NCBI RefSeq assembly: GCF_042654585.1
Contig: NZ_JBHSGR010000002.1
Coordinates: 124,001-188,000, forward strand
Direction of reading: 5' to 3'
Source: Geodermatophilus arenarius
GTDB taxonomy: Bacteria; Actinomycetota; Actinomycetes; Mycobacteriales; Geodermatophilaceae
DNA length: 64,000 nucleotides
The notes under the pieces were generated by a model that had not been told where the DNA came from, searched no databases, and saw only the letters and a program-made list of their open reading frames with translations. Below are positions 25,230 to 34,026 of the stretch, one piece after another. The stretch's first letter is position 1. Each line of letters begins with the position of its first letter. A program made the translations under genes and the position numbers.

Positions 25230-25883
25230 CTACCCATGATCCCGTATGACCGCCACGGAACCAACCGGAGCCCCCTCCCGGGTGGCGCGGAAGCACGTCG
25301 CGACGTGGTCGTCGACCATGCCGGTGGCCTGCATGAGGGCGTAGGCGGTGGTCGGTCCGACGAACGCGAAGCCCCGCCGCTTGAGCTCCCTGGCCATCGC
25401 GGTGGACTCCGGACTGGTGGCCGGGACGTCGGCGAGGGTGGCCGGTCGCGGACGCTCTCCCGTCGGCGCGAACGACCACAGCAGCGCCGAGAGGCCCTCC
25501 GGGACCTCCTGCGCGGCACGGGCGTTCCGGATCGCGGCGGCGATCTTGGCGCGGTTGCGGACGATGCCGGCGTCGGCCATCAGGCGGGCCTCGTCGTCGG
25601 CGGTGAAGGCCGCGACGGCGTCGATGGAGAAGCCGGCGAAGGCGGCCCGGAACGCGGGGCGCTTGCGCAGGATGGTGATCCAGGACAGGCCGGACTGGAA
25701 CGCCTCGAGGCAGAGCCGCTCGAACAGGGCGTCGTCGCCGTGCAGCGGGGTGCCCCACTCCTCGTCGTGGTAGGCGACGTACTCGGGGGCGCTGTCGCCC
25801 CAGGCGCAGCGCACGCGGTCGGTGGTCGGCACGGGCTCCACGACGGCGACGCTAGTGCCGCCGTCCGACAGGTCGGTCGTCAT
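25230..25883 (-). CDS. tag: DNA-3-methyladenine glycosylase I
   Basis: 217 residues. Family motifs: RCAWGDSAPEYVAYHDEEWG, FERLCLEAFQSGLSWITILR, GIVRNRAKIAAAI and FVGPTTAYALMQATGMVDDH. Tag excises 3-methyladenine from alkylated DNA, starting base excision repair. The Cys and His near the start (RCAW) and the two His of the C-terminal region form the structural zinc site in E. coli Tag. I chose the ATG at 25883 because AGGAGG lies 5 nt upstream; the GTG at 25889 falls against that site. Confidence 0.94.
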   Translation of the reverse strand: MTTDLSDGGTSVAVVEPVPTTDRVRCAWGDSAPEYVAYHDEEWGTPLHGDDALFERLCLEAFQSGLSWITILRKRPAFRAAFAGFSIDAVAAFTADDEARLMADAGIVRNRAKIAAAIRNARAAQEVPEGLSALLWSFAPTGERPRPATLADVPATSPESTAMARELKRRGFAFVGPTTAYALMQATGMVDDHVATCFRATREGAPVGSVAVIRDHG

Positions 25884-25988
25884 GGACACCTCCTACGGCC
25901 GTCCGGCCCGGCTGCACGACGGCGATCGGAGATCTGTGGACGGACCGCTGACCTGGGGATTCAGGGTGCAGGCGGTCGTCGGACCCAC

Positions 25989-26003
25989 TAGACTTCGATC
26001 ATG
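25989..26003 (+). promoter_or_regulatory. Leaderless-type -10 box of the DUF222/HNH gene
   Basis: TAGACT at 25989-25994, 6 nt, then ATG at 26001. There is no ribosome binding site. Confidence 0.55.
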
Positions 26004-27176
26004 TGTTCGGGTGAGCCGGGAAGCGGTGACGTCCTCGACGACGTCGCCGCGCTGGTCGCCGAGCGCAACCGGATCGACGCCCGCCTGGCCCGTGCGGTCC
26101 GTGCCGCGGAGCTGTCCCGGGCGCCGGAGCGGGACGGGTTGAGGTCGATGGCCTCGTGGCTGCGCGGGCACTGCCGGCTGTCGACCGCCGACGCCTCCCG
26201 GCTGGTGCGCACCGGCCGGGCGCTGGAGCACCTGCCTGCGCTGGCCGAGGCCCACGACGCCGGACTGGTCACCGCCGAGCAGGTCGCCGTCGCCGCGCGG
26301 GCGGTGACACCCGAACGCCTCACCGCCGCCGCGGCCGCCGGGGTGGACCTGGCCGTCATCGACGCGGTCTTCACCGGCGTGGCGGTCGAGCAGCCGCACG
26401 CCGACCTGGCTCAGGTGGTGCAGCACTACTGCAACGCCCTCGACCCGGACGGGCGGAAGCCCGACCCGACCGAGGGGCGGTCGCTGACGCTGACCCGGCA
26501 CGCCGACGGCTCCCTCACCATCCGCGGCCACCTGGACGCGGTCGGCGGCGAGAAGCTGCAGGCCGCACTCGAGGCGCACGTGCAGGCCGACCGGCCCGCC
26601 GGCGACGAGCGCACCCGCGCCCAGCGCCTCGGGGACGCGCTGGTGCAGCTCGCCGACAACGCCCTCGCCGCCGGCTCGCTGCCCACGCTGCGCGGGCACA
26701 AGCCGCAGATCGCCGTCGTCATCGACCTCGACGACCTGGTCGATCCGGCCGGGCGGCCGAACGCCGGGCGGATGGGCTTCGGCGCCACCATCTCCGCCGC
26801 GAGGGCCCGCTGGCTGGCCTGCGACGGCGCGGTGTCCCGCGTGGTGTTCGGCCCCGACGGCGCACCACTGGACCTCGGCCGGGAGCGGCGGCTGATGAGC
26901 CGCCACATCCGTCGCGCAGCGGAACTGCGCGACGGGGGGTGCGTGTTCGCCGGCTGCGGCGCACCGACGTGGTGGTGCGACGTCCACCACCTGGTCCACT
27001 GGATCGACGGCGGCGACACCAGCCTCGACAACGCAGCGCTGCTGTGCGAGCGCCACCACACCAAGGTCCACCACGGGTTCCGCGTCGAGCGACAACCGAG
27101 CGGCACCTGGCGCACCCACCGACCCGACGGCACCGAGATCACCACCCCGGCACCCCTGCTCGCTCCCGCCGCCTGA
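26001..27176 (+). CDS. DUF222 domain HNH endonuclease-like protein (13E12 family)
   Basis: 391 residues. A long helical DUF222 domain (about 1-290) is followed by an HNH domain: CVFAGCGAPTWWCDVHHLVHW, DNAALLCERHHTKVHH, with the two cysteine pairs for a structural zinc and the catalytic histidines intact. The family is expanded, often to dozens of copies, in mycobacteria (13E12 repeats) and Geodermatophilaceae. No target-site duplication or terminal repeat is visible here, so this copy is not shown to be mobile. Biological role unknown. Confidence 0.9.
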   Translation: MCSGEPGSGDVLDDVAALVAERNRIDARLARAVRAAELSRAPERDGLRSMASWLRGHCRLSTADASRLVRTGRALEHLPALAEAHDAGLVTAEQVAVAARAVTPERLTAAAAAGVDLAVIDAVFTGVAVEQPHADLAQVVQHYCNALDPDGRKPDPTEGRSLTLTRHADGSLTIRGHLDAVGGEKLQAALEAHVQADRPAGDERTRAQRLGDALVQLADNALAAGSLPTLRGHKPQIAVVIDLDDLVDPAGRPNAGRMGFGATISAARARWLACDGAVSRVVFGPDGAPLDLGRERRLMSRHIRRAAELRDGGCVFAGCGAPTWWCDVHHLVHWIDGGDTSLDNAALLCERHHTKVHHGFRVERQPSGTWRTHRPDGTEITTPAPLLAPAA

Positions 27177-27245
27177 CCGCCTCCCGGACCAGGGGCGAGC
27201 GTGCGCGGCGTCGGAGCACGGACCGTCCGGCCGTGACCGCGGGCC

Positions 27246-28142
27246 TCAGGGGACCGCGGCGTCCACCGCGGCGGGAGCCGGAGCCGGGGCGTTGCGCTGG
27301 GTGGCGAGCACGCAGCCGACGAGCACCAGGGGCAGCCCGACGGCGAGGCCGAGGGTGAACGGCTCCCCGAGCAGCAGGACGCCGGCGACCACGGCGACCG
27401 CCGGGTTCACGAACGTGATCACCAGCGCCCGCTGCGGCCCGACCTCGCGGATGAGCGCGAAGAACAGCACCAGCGCCACCGCCGTGCACACCACCCCGAG
27501 CGCGACCAGCGACGCCAGCGCGGGCACCGACGCGTCGGCCACCTCCCCGACCCGCGGCAGCGCGAACGGCGCGTACACCAGGGCGGTGATCGTCAGCGCG
27601 AGCGCGCTGACCGCCACACCCGGGACGTCGGCCAGCGACCGGCTGGCCACCAGCGGCGCGGTGCCGTAGCCGACGACCACCAGCACCACGGCGAGCACCG
27701 GCAGCAGCGCGATGCCCTCCACGTCGAGCCCGAGCAGCGCGGCGATGCCGACGACGCCCAGCCCCATGCCCGCGAGCCGCACCGGCGTCAACCGCTCCTC
27801 ACCGCCCAGCAGCCGCGCGGCCAGCGCGGCGACGAACGGCACCGACGCCACCAGCAGCCCGGTCAGCGAGCTCGACAGCGACACCTCGGCGTAGGACAGC
27901 AGCAGCCAGGGCCCGGTCATCTCCAGGACCGTGAACACCAGCAGCGCCCGCCAGTGCCGCAGCGCCGGCCGCACCTGCCCGCGGGCGAGCGTCCACGGCA
28001 GCAGCAGCGCCGCCCCGATCACGCACCGGGCGAAGACGACGACCACCGGCGACGTCTCCTCGACCGCCACCTTGATCAGCAGGTAGGGCACTCCCCAGAT
28101 GACCGACATGGCCAGGAACAGCGCCCATCCGCGACGACTCAC
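27246..28142 (-). CDS. EamA/DMT-family transporter
   Basis: 298 residues with about ten membrane helices in two EamA halves (about 8-140 and 150-285). Typical features: SVIWGVPYLLIKVAVEETSP at the start, ALVITFVNPAVAVVAGVLLLGEPF in the second half. Such proteins export amino acids, purines or other metabolites; the substrate cannot be read. The GTG at 28142 has GAGGA upstream; an ATG at about 28181 in frame is an alternative start. Confidence 0.9.
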   Translation of the reverse strand: MSRRGWALFLAMSVIWGVPYLLIKVAVEETSPVVVVFARCVIGAALLLPWTLARGQVRPALRHWRALLVFTVLEMTGPWLLLSYAEVSLSSSLTGLLVASVPFVAALAARLLGGEERLTPVRLAGMGLGVVGIAALLGLDVEGIALLPVLAVVLVVVGYGTAPLVASRSLADVPGVAVSALALTITALVYAPFALPRVGEVADASVPALASLVALGVVCTAVALVLFFALIREVGPQRALVITFVNPAVAVVAGVLLLGEPFTLGLAVGLPLVLVGCVLATQRNAPAPAPAAVDAAVP

Positions 28143-28213
28143 CGCGACATCCTCACCGATCCGGTGCGCGTTCCCGTTGCGCATCCCCGCTGACCGGCGT
28201 TGGACTCCTCGTC

Positions 28214-28549
28214 GTGGACCCCGGCCGGCGCTTCGACCTCCTGGTGGAGGCCCTCGCCACCCGGCCCGGCGTCGGTCCACCCGGCGCGGGCGGGGGGCGG
28301 GGCTTCGGTTCGGCCGCGCTCACCGTCGACGGGTCGATCTTCGCGATGGTCGTCGGCGGCGCGCTGGTGCTGAAGCTGCCGCGTCACCGCGTGGAGGGCC
28401 TGGTCACCGCCGGCACCGGGCTGCCCTTCGCCGCGGCCAACGGCACCCCGATGCGCGAGTGGGTCGCCCTCGACCACGGCACACCCGAGTCCGACCTCGC
28501 CCTCGCCGAGGAGGCCATGGCCTTCGTGGCCGCCCGCCGGCGCAGGTGA
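28214..28549 (+). CDS. TfoX/Sxy N-terminal-like small protein
   Basis: 111 residues. The core GFGSAALTVDGSIFAMVVGG, LVLKLPRHRV, PFAAANGTPMREWVAL matches the TfoX N-terminal (YjbR-like) fold, with a C-terminal helix ending in RRRR. TfoX regulates competence in gamma-proteobacteria; in actinobacteria the domain occurs alone and its role is unknown. GTG start, divergent from the EamA gene. Confidence 0.8.
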   Translation: MDPGRRFDLLVEALATRPGVGPPGAGGGRGFGSAALTVDGSIFAMVVGGALVLKLPRHRVEGLVTAGTGLPFAAANGTPMREWVALDHGTPESDLALAEEAMAFVAARRRR

Positions 28550-28599
28550 GGCGCTGGAACGGCCACCCTCCAGGGCCCGCGCCGAGCTCGCGAGGCGTG

Positions 28600-28620
28600 G
28601 GGGAAGGGCGGTCCTTCCCC
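28600..28620. terminator. Hairpin between TfoX-like gene and ABC-2 permease
   Basis: An 8-bp stem GGGGAAGG/CCTTCCCC (28600-28607 and 28613-28620) with a 5-nt loop, between convergent stops at 28549 and 28620. Its second arm touches the permease stop codon. Confidence 0.55.
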
Positions 28621-29468
28621 TACTCGGGGCGGCTGAACAGCCAGGCGGCGACGGCGAGCAGCGCGGCGCCCACCCCGGCCACGACGACGACGTCGAGCCA
28701 GACCGGCACCGGCCAGTCGCCCCAGTGCAGCGCGACGGCGTCGGCCGCGGCGGGGTCGACGTACCGGAGGACCAGCCGCCGCACGGCGTCGACGCCGTAG
28801 GTGATCGGGTTGGCCAGCGCCAGCACGTGCAGCCACCCCGGCAGCGCGCCGCTGACCGGGAAGAAGGCGCCGGACAGGAACATCAGCGGCGCGAGCAGCA
28901 GCTGCACCCTGGGCATCACGGTCTGGATCTGGTCGACGCGGACGGCGATGACCAGGCCGAGCGCGGTGATCGAGAACGCGACGAGGAACAGCAGCGCGAC
29001 CGTGCCCACGATCATCAGCGGCGCGTACGGGACGCCGACCAGCCTGGCGAGCGCCAGCAGCACGACCGACTGCAGCGTCGCCACGGTCGCCCCGCCCAGC
29101 GCCTTGCCCAGCACGATGCTGGTCCGGCTGACCGGCGCGACGAGCATCTCCCGCAGGAAGCCGAGCTCGCGGTCCCAGACGATGGAGATCGCCGAGAAGA
29201 CGGCGGTGAACATGACCGAGGTGGCCAGCACGCCGGGGAACAGGAACGTCGAGTAGTCGGCGTCGCCGAAGGCGTCGACCGGGATCGTGGCGCCCAGGCC
29301 CTCGCCCAGCACGAACAGGAACAGCAGCGGCTGGGCGAACGACGACAGGATCCGGCCGCGGTCGGTGCGGAACCGCAGGATGTCGCGGTGCCAGACGACC
29401 TTCACCGCGCGCAGCTCGTGCCGCAGCCCGCGGCCGGCGAGCCGGACGGGGGCGGTGGTCGCCGTCAT
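28620..29468 (-). CDS. ABC-2 type exporter permease (DrrB-like)
   Basis: 282 residues, six predicted membrane helices. Signature pieces: SSFAQPLLFLFVLGEGLGA, WDRELGFLREMLVAPVSR (the ABC-2 coupling region), FLSGAFFPVSGALPGWLHVL. With the ATPase immediately upstream (4-nt ATGA overlap) it forms an exporter of the daunorubicin-resistance DrrAB type, moving drugs or lipids outward. Confidence 0.92.
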   Translation of the reverse strand: MTATTAPVRLAGRGLRHELRAVKVVWHRDILRFRTDRGRILSSFAQPLLFLFVLGEGLGATIPVDAFGDADYSTFLFPGVLATSVMFTAVFSAISIVWDRELGFLREMLVAPVSRTSIVLGKALGGATVATLQSVVLLALARLVGVPYAPLMIVGTVALLFLVAFSITALGLVIAVRVDQIQTVMPRVQLLLAPLMFLSGAFFPVSGALPGWLHVLALANPITYGVDAVRRLVLRYVDPAAADAVALHWGDWPVPVWLDVVVVAGVGAALLAVAAWLFSRPE

Positions 29469-30490
29469 CGCCGGCCTCCCCGGGACATCGCCGCCACCAT
29501 CGGGCTGCGGCCGGCCGCGGCCTGGCGGTCGGCCATGCGCGCGCCGGTGTAGGCCAGGAACACGTCGTCCAGCGTCGGCCGGGACACGCTCACCGAGCGC
29601 ACCGTGAGGCCGAGCTCGAACAGCCGCGGCACGAACTGCTCGCCGTCGGGGGTGAGGACGACCAGCGCGCCGCCCTCCCGCTCCGTCTCAACGCCCAGCC
29701 GCTCGCGCACGAGCGCCTCGGCGGCATCGTCGTCCGTGGTCACGACCCGCACCCGGTCGTGCCCCACGCTGGCCTTGAGCGCCGAGGGCGTGTCCAGCGC
29801 GCCGATCCGGCCGGCGTCGACGATCGCGATGCGGTCGCAGCGCTCGGCCTCGTCCATGTAGTGCGTGGTGAGGAAGACGGTGATGTCCTCCTCGGCGCGC
29901 AGCCGGTCGACGTAGCGCCACAACGACGCCCGCGACTCCGGGTCCAGCCCGATGGTCGGCTCGTCGAGGAACAGCACGCGCGGGGAGTGCAGCAGCCCAC
30001 GGGCGATCTCCAGCCGGCGCTTCATGCCGCCGGAGAAGGTGCGCACGAGCGAGGCGCGGCGGTCGGTCAGGCCGACCATCTCGAGGACGACGTCGATCCG
30101 CGGCCTGACCTCGGCCCTGGGCATCCCGTAGATGTCGGCGTGGAAGCGGAGGTTCTGCTCGGCGGTCAGGTGGTCGTCGAGGGTCGTCTCCTGGAACACC
30201 AGGCCGATGTGCCGGCGCACCTCGGTGCGGTCGCGGACGACGTCGAAGCCGGCCACGCGCGCGGTGCCGGCGGTGGGCCGCAGCAGCGTGCACAGGATCT
30301 TGATGGTCGTGGACTTGCCCGCACCGTTCGGGCCGAGGAAGCCGAACAGCTCTCCCCCGCGCACCGACAGGTCGATGCCGCGCACGGCCTCGACCTCGTC
30401 GAACGTCTTGACCAGACCGGTGACCTCGACCGCGGGCGGACGGTCGGCAGCGGCCTCCCCCGAGGGGGTCCCTAACGCCGTTAGAGTCAC
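29465..30490 (-). CDS. ABC exporter ATP-binding protein (DrrA-like)
   Basis: 341 residues from the GTG at 30490. Walker A GPNGAGKS, Q-loop VFQETTLDD, ABC signature RTFSGGMKRRLEIARGL, Walker B VLFLDEPTIGLD and the switch histidine TTHYMDEAE are all present. The DrrA-type C-terminal extension (about 235-330) is included. The start codon lies inside the operator region of the divergent tetR gene, so the exporter is probably repressed by that regulator and induced by its substrate. Confidence 0.92.
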   Translation of the reverse strand: MTLTALGTPSGEAAADRPPAVEVTGLVKTFDEVEAVRGIDLSVRGGELFGFLGPNGAGKSTTIKILCTLLRPTAGTARVAGFDVVRDRTEVRRHIGLVFQETTLDDHLTAEQNLRFHADIYGMPRAEVRPRIDVVLEMVGLTDRRASLVRTFSGGMKRRLEIARGLLHSPRVLFLDEPTIGLDPESRASLWRYVDRLRAEEDITVFLTTHYMDEAERCDRIAIVDAGRIGALDTPSALKASVGHDRVRVVTTDDDAAEALVRERLGVETEREGGALVVLTPDGEQFVPRLFELGLTVRSVSVSRPTLDDVFLAYTGARMADRQAAAGRSPMVAAMSRGGRR

Positions 30491-30529
30491 TCTGGCAGCG
30501 TCCTCGAACACCGTTAGAGTGTCAAGGTG
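30473..30529. promoter_or_regulatory. TetR operator repeats and leaderless tetR promoter
   Basis: CCGTTAGAGT occurs twice, at 30478-30487 and 30511-30520, 33 nt apart. The first copy lies in an 11-nt palindrome TAACGCCGTTA (30473-30483). The second supplies TAGAGT (30515-30520), the -10 box 6 nt before the tetR GTG at 30527. The repeats flank the exporter start (30490), so one repressor can control both directions. Confidence 0.6.
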
Positions 30530-31231
30530 CCGATCTCGAGGGACGACGTCGTCCGCGCCGCCGTCGAGGTGCTCGACGAGGAGGGCCTGGCGGGGCTGAC
30601 CCTCCGCGGGGTCGCCGCGCGGCTGGGTGTGAGCGCGCCGACGCTCTACTGGCACGTCAGGGACAAGCGGCACCTCCTGGACCTGGTGGCCGACTCCGTC
30701 CTGGCGGAGGTGCCGGAGAGCACGCGGGCGCCGCGCCCGGGCGAGCCGGTCTGGGAGTGGCTGGCGGAGGCGAGCCGGGTGCGCCGGGCACTGCTGCTCG
30801 CCCACCGCGACAGCGTCCAGGTGGTGGCCGGCAACCGGCCCACCGAGGTGGCGCTGCCCGGCATCGAGCGCACGCTGCGCGTCCTCGTGGAGGCGGGGCT
30901 GGAGCCGGGCGAGGCGGTGCGCGTGGTCACCGCGCTGGGCTCGTTCGTCCTCGGGGACGCGCTGGAGACGCAGACGGCGCTGGACCGGCCGACGGGCGAG
31001 CCGGACGGCGGACCGCTCGGCGACCCGGACCGCTTCCCCACCCTCGCGGCCGCGGTCCCCACGGCCGGCGGCGACGAGGAGCGGTTCGAGGAGGGTCTGG
31101 CGCTGTTCCTCGACGGGCTGCGCGCCCGCCTGGAGCGCCGCGACCGCGCCCGGCGCGAGGCGGCCCTCGACTGCCCGGCTCCGGAGGTGGAGCGCCTGGG
31201 CCCGGGGGCGCCGGTCACCGCACGGGACTGA
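30527..31231 (+). CDS. TetR-family transcriptional repressor
   Basis: 234 residues. The helix-turn-helix is at about 5-50 (LTLRGVAARLGVSAPTLYWH, then VRDKRHLLDLVADSVL), close to TetR itself. The C-terminal ligand domain is of the tetracycline-repressor type (about 80-210; RRALLLAHRDSVQVVAGNRP). It probably represses itself and the divergent DrrAB-type exporter through the CCGTTAGAGT repeats. The ligand is unknown. Confidence 0.93.
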   Translation: MPISRDDVVRAAVEVLDEEGLAGLTLRGVAARLGVSAPTLYWHVRDKRHLLDLVADSVLAEVPESTRAPRPGEPVWEWLAEASRVRRALLLAHRDSVQVVAGNRPTEVALPGIERTLRVLVEAGLEPGEAVRVVTALGSFVLGDALETQTALDRPTGEPDGGPLGDPDRFPTLAAAVPTAGGDEERFEEGLALFLDGLRARLERRDRARREAALDCPAPEVERLGPGAPVTARD

Positions 31232-31277
31232 CCCCGGCGCCCCCTCAGTACGCACCGGCACGCGGTGGCCCGGTGCG

Positions 31278-31293
31278 TACCGTCGGCCGCGTG
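31278..31293 (+). promoter_or_regulatory. Leaderless-type -10 box of lysE-like gene
   Basis: TACCGT at 31278-31283, 7 nt, GTG at 31291. This favours 31291 over the in-frame GTG at 31274. Confidence 0.45.
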
Positions 31294-31920
31294 GAGTGGT
31301 CGGGATACGGGACCTTCGTCGTCCTCGCCGTCGTGCTGGTCCTCGTGCCGGGGCCGGACGTCGCCGTCGTCATGCGCAACACCCTCGGCGGCGGCCGGGT
31401 GCGCGGCTCGTGGAGCGCGGTCGGCATCACCGTCTCCAACGTCCTGCAGGGCGCGGCGGCCGCGACCGGCCTGGCCGCGCTGGTCGTCCGCGTGGAGCCG
31501 CTGTTCCAGGCGATCCGCTGGGCGGGGGTCGCCTACCTGACGTTCCTCGCGCTGCAGGCGTTCCGCTCGGCGGTGCGCGGCCGCTACCCCGACCTCGGCG
31601 ACGGCGGGCCCGACGCCGGGCGGGCCGCGCTCACCGGCCTGCGCCAGGGCTTCCTCAGCAACGTGACCAACCCGAAGGTGCTCGCCTTCTACCTCGCCGT
31701 CCTGCCGCAGTTCCTCGCGCCGGGCACCGCCGTGCCGGTGCTGCTGGCCTACGCGCTCACCCACGCGGCGGTCGGGCTGGCCTGGCTGCTCCTGCTCGTG
31801 GCGGGGCTGTCCCGGGCGCGGCGGGTGCTGGCGCGCCGCCCGGTCCGCCGGGCCCTCGACGCGTTCACCGGCTGCGCGCTGCTCGCGTTCGGCGCGCGGC
31901 TGGCGGTCTCGCGCGCCTGA
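31291..31920 (+). CDS. LysE/RhtB-family amino acid exporter
   Basis: 209 residues, about six membrane helices. Hallmarks of the family: VLVPGPDVAVVMRNTLGGG near residue 20 (the conserved PGP) and GLRQGFLSNVTNPKVLAFYLAVLPQF near 120 (NPK motif). It exports amino acids such as lysine, threonine or homoserine, or their analogues. It stands alone, with the MerR gene ending convergently 2 nt away. Confidence 0.9.
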   Translation: MEWSGYGTFVVLAVVLVLVPGPDVAVVMRNTLGGGRVRGSWSAVGITVSNVLQGAAAATGLAALVVRVEPLFQAIRWAGVAYLTFLALQAFRSAVRGRYPDLGDGGPDAGRAALTGLRQGFLSNVTNPKVLAFYLAVLPQFLAPGTAVPVLLAYALTHAAVGLAWLLLLVAGLSRARRVLARRPVRRALDAFTGCALLAFGARLAVSRA

Positions 31921-31921
31921 C

Positions 31922-32731
31922 TCAGGCCACCGGCCAGGCCACCTCGACGTGCGGGGCGTCCGGGTCGGCGTCCCGCGGGCTCGGGTAGACCTCCGCCGGG
32001 CTGCCCGCGCGCTCGAGCCCGCGGGCGTCCACCCAGGCGCCGACCGCGTCGTAGGCCCCCAGGATCCCGGGGAACTCCGCTCGCCGGCGGGACAGGCAGG
32101 TGACCGCCTCGCGCCCGGCCTGCTGCAGCCGGATCCGCAGCTCCCCCGCCGGCCCCACCCAGCCGGTGAACGGCCGCACGACCTCGACCGGCCCGTCGCC
32201 GTCCTCGGTGACCATGCCGTGGTAGACGACCCGCAGGGGGCCGGCGGGGGCGGCGCCGGAGCGCTCCAGGTGGGCGGCGATCTCGCCGGACGCGCCGGTG
32301 ACGAACCCGTCCAGCTCGTCCACGGTCAGCCGCCGCTCGGCGGTCAGCACGGTCCGCTCGGGCACCGCGCGCAGGGACACCTCGTACACGTCGTCCTCCT
32401 CCGCCGGTTCCGCGGTCAGCGCGTCGACCAGCGCGCGGCGGCGCCGGACGTCGTCCTCGACGCCGGCCCACCAGCGGGCGACGGCGGCGCACCGCTCCCG
32501 CGGGCCGAGGTCGACGACGTCGCGCACGCGGGCCAGGGGCATGCCCGCGCGGCGCAGCGCGGCGATCAGCCGGGCCCGCTCGACCTGCCCGGCCGCGTAG
32601 CCGCGGTAGCCGCTCCACGGGTCCACCGCGTCGGGCACGAGCAGCCCCTGCTCGGCGTACAGCCGCAGCGCCTTGGCCGACAGCCGGGTGCGCCGCAGGA
32701 ACTCGCCGGCCCGCAGCAGGTCTCCGCTCAC
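31922..32731 (-). CDS. MerR-family regulator with GyrI-like effector domain
   Basis: 269 residues. MerR DNA-binding domain at residues 5-75 (LLRAGEFLRRTRLSAKALRL, YAEQGLLVPDAVDPWSGYRGY), a linking helix (80-110), then a GyrI/SOUL-type effector-binding domain (about 118-268) like that of BmrR and TipA relatives. BmrR-type proteins bind hydrophobic cations and activate efflux genes by untwisting the promoter. Its target may be the neighbouring lysE-like gene or be distant. Confidence 0.88.
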   Translation of the reverse strand: MSGDLLRAGEFLRRTRLSAKALRLYAEQGLLVPDAVDPWSGYRGYAAGQVERARLIAALRRAGMPLARVRDVVDLGPRERCAAVARWWAGVEDDVRRRRALVDALTAEPAEEDDVYEVSLRAVPERTVLTAERRLTVDELDGFVTGASGEIAAHLERSGAAPAGPLRVVYHGMVTEDGDGPVEVVRPFTGWVGPAGELRIRLQQAGREAVTCLSRRRAEFPGILGAYDAVGAWVDARGLERAGSPAEVYPSPRDADPDAPHVEVAWPVA

Positions 32732-32836
32732 GCCGACGAGCGTGCGGCATGCCCCAGGGGCACGGTCCAGCCGGGCCCGTTTCCCGGCGGCACCGGCCGG
32801 GCAGCGCCCGGGGACACGCGACGACGGGAGGGCCCC

Positions 32837-33304
32837 GTGCCCGACGCACTCCCCCGGCCCGCGCCCCGGCGCCGGCTGCTGGTCTCCGGCCTGCTGCTCG
32901 GCGCCGGCACCGCGGGCGCGGTGGACGAGATCGTCTTCCACCAGCTGCTGCACTGGCACCACTTCTACGACCGGGCCAGCGGCGCGGCCGGCCTGGTCTC
33001 CGACGGGCTGCTGCACGCCGGCACGTTCTCCGCCGCGGTCGCGGGGCTGGCGCTGCTGGCCGACGCCCGCCGCCGCGGCCCGTTCACCGCCGTCCTGTGG
33101 TGGGGCGCGGTGCTCACCGGCGCCGGCGCCTTCCAGGTGTGGGACGGCCTGGTGCACCACAAGCTGCTGCGGCTGCACCAGGTCCGCTACGGCGTCGACC
33201 TCACCGGCTACGACGTCGCGTGGGTGCTGCCCGGCGTGGCGCTGCTGGCCGCCGGGGTCCTGCTGCTCCTGCGCGCGCGGGGACGCCCGGTCCCGCGCCC
33301 GTGA
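32837..33304 (+). CDS. DUF2243 membrane protein
   Basis: 155 residues, four membrane helices. Typical DUF2243 signature: AVDEIVFHQLLHWHHFYDR near residue 30, WDGLVHHKLLRLHQVR near 100, and a YDVAWVLPG motif. The many conserved histidines (HQLLHWHH, HHKLLRLHQ) suggest metal or haem binding. The stop overlaps the start of the CtaG-like gene in GTGA. Function unknown; the pairing suggests copper or oxidase assembly. Confidence 0.9.
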   Translation: MPDALPRPAPRRRLLVSGLLLGAGTAGAVDEIVFHQLLHWHHFYDRASGAAGLVSDGLLHAGTFSAAVAGLALLADARRRGPFTAVLWWGAVLTGAGAFQVWDGLVHHKLLRLHQVRYGVDLTGYDVAWVLPGVALLAAGVLLLLRARGRPVPRP

Positions 33305-34026
33305 CCGCCGTCCTCGCGCTGCTGCTCGCCGCGGCCGCCGCCTACGTCGCCGCCACCTGGCGCTGCCGCCGTCCGTGGCCGCTGGCCCGCACCACCGCGT
33401 GGCTCGCCGGGCTGGCCGCCGCGGCGGGGGCGGTCGCCGGCCCGGGCACCGCCCACACGGACCTGCACGCGCACATGGCCGCGCACCTGCTGGTGGGCAT
33501 GGTCGCCCCGCTGCTGCTCGTGCTCGCCGCCCCGGTCACCCTCGCGCTGCGCGCCCTGCCGCCGCCGGCCGCGCGCCGGCTGGCCCGGCTGCTGCGCACC
33601 GCCCCCGCCCGGTGGCTGGCCGACCCGCTGGTCGCCGTCCCGCTCAACGCCGCCGCGCTGTGGCTGCTCTACGGCACGGGGCTGCACACCGCCGTCGCGC
33701 ACCGGCCGGTCCCGGCCGCGCTCGTCTGGCTGCACGTGCTGGTCAGCGGGTACCTCGCCACCGCCGCGGTGCTCGCCGTCGACCCGGCGCCGCACCGCCG
33801 GCCGGTCGCCGTGCGCGCGCTGGCGCTGGCCGGCGGGGCGGCCGCGCACGACGTCCTGGCCAAGGCCCTCTACGCCTCCCCGCCCGCGGGCACCGTCGGC
33901 GCCGAGGAGGGCGCGCGGCTCATGTACGACGGCGGCACGGTGGTCACCGTGCTGACGGCGGCGCTGCTGTGGCGGCGCTGGTACGTCAGCCGCGACGCGG
34001 TCCGGGCGGCCGCTCAGCCGGGATAG
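33301..34026 (+). CDS. CtaG-type cytochrome c oxidase assembly/copper membrane protein
   Basis: 241 residues with six or seven membrane helices, caa3_CtaG family. Conserved histidines occur in HTDLHAHMAAHLLVGMVAP and AAHDVLAKALYASPP. Related proteins help copper insertion into haem-copper oxidase or form part of copper carriers. The GTG start is coupled to DUF2243 by a 4-nt overlap; the last 13 nt overlap the convergent SRPBCC gene. No cox genes are nearby. Confidence 0.88.
   Translation: MTAVLALLLAAAAAYVAATWRCRRPWPLARTTAWLAGLAAAAGAVAGPGTAHTDLHAHMAAHLLVGMVAPLLLVLAAPVTLALRALPPPAARRLARLLRTAPARWLADPLVAVPLNAAALWLLYGTGLHTAVAHRPVPAALVWLHVLVSGYLATAAVLAVDPAPHRRPVAVRALALAGGAAAHDVLAKALYASPPAGTVGAEEGARLMYDGGTVVTVLTAALLWRRWYVSRDAVRAAAQPG

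Noticed and set aside
26001..27176. DUF222/HNH gene as a mobile element
   Set aside because: No terminal inverted repeats, target duplication or associated recombinase; the family is multicopy but this copy looks like an ordinary gene with its own promoter.
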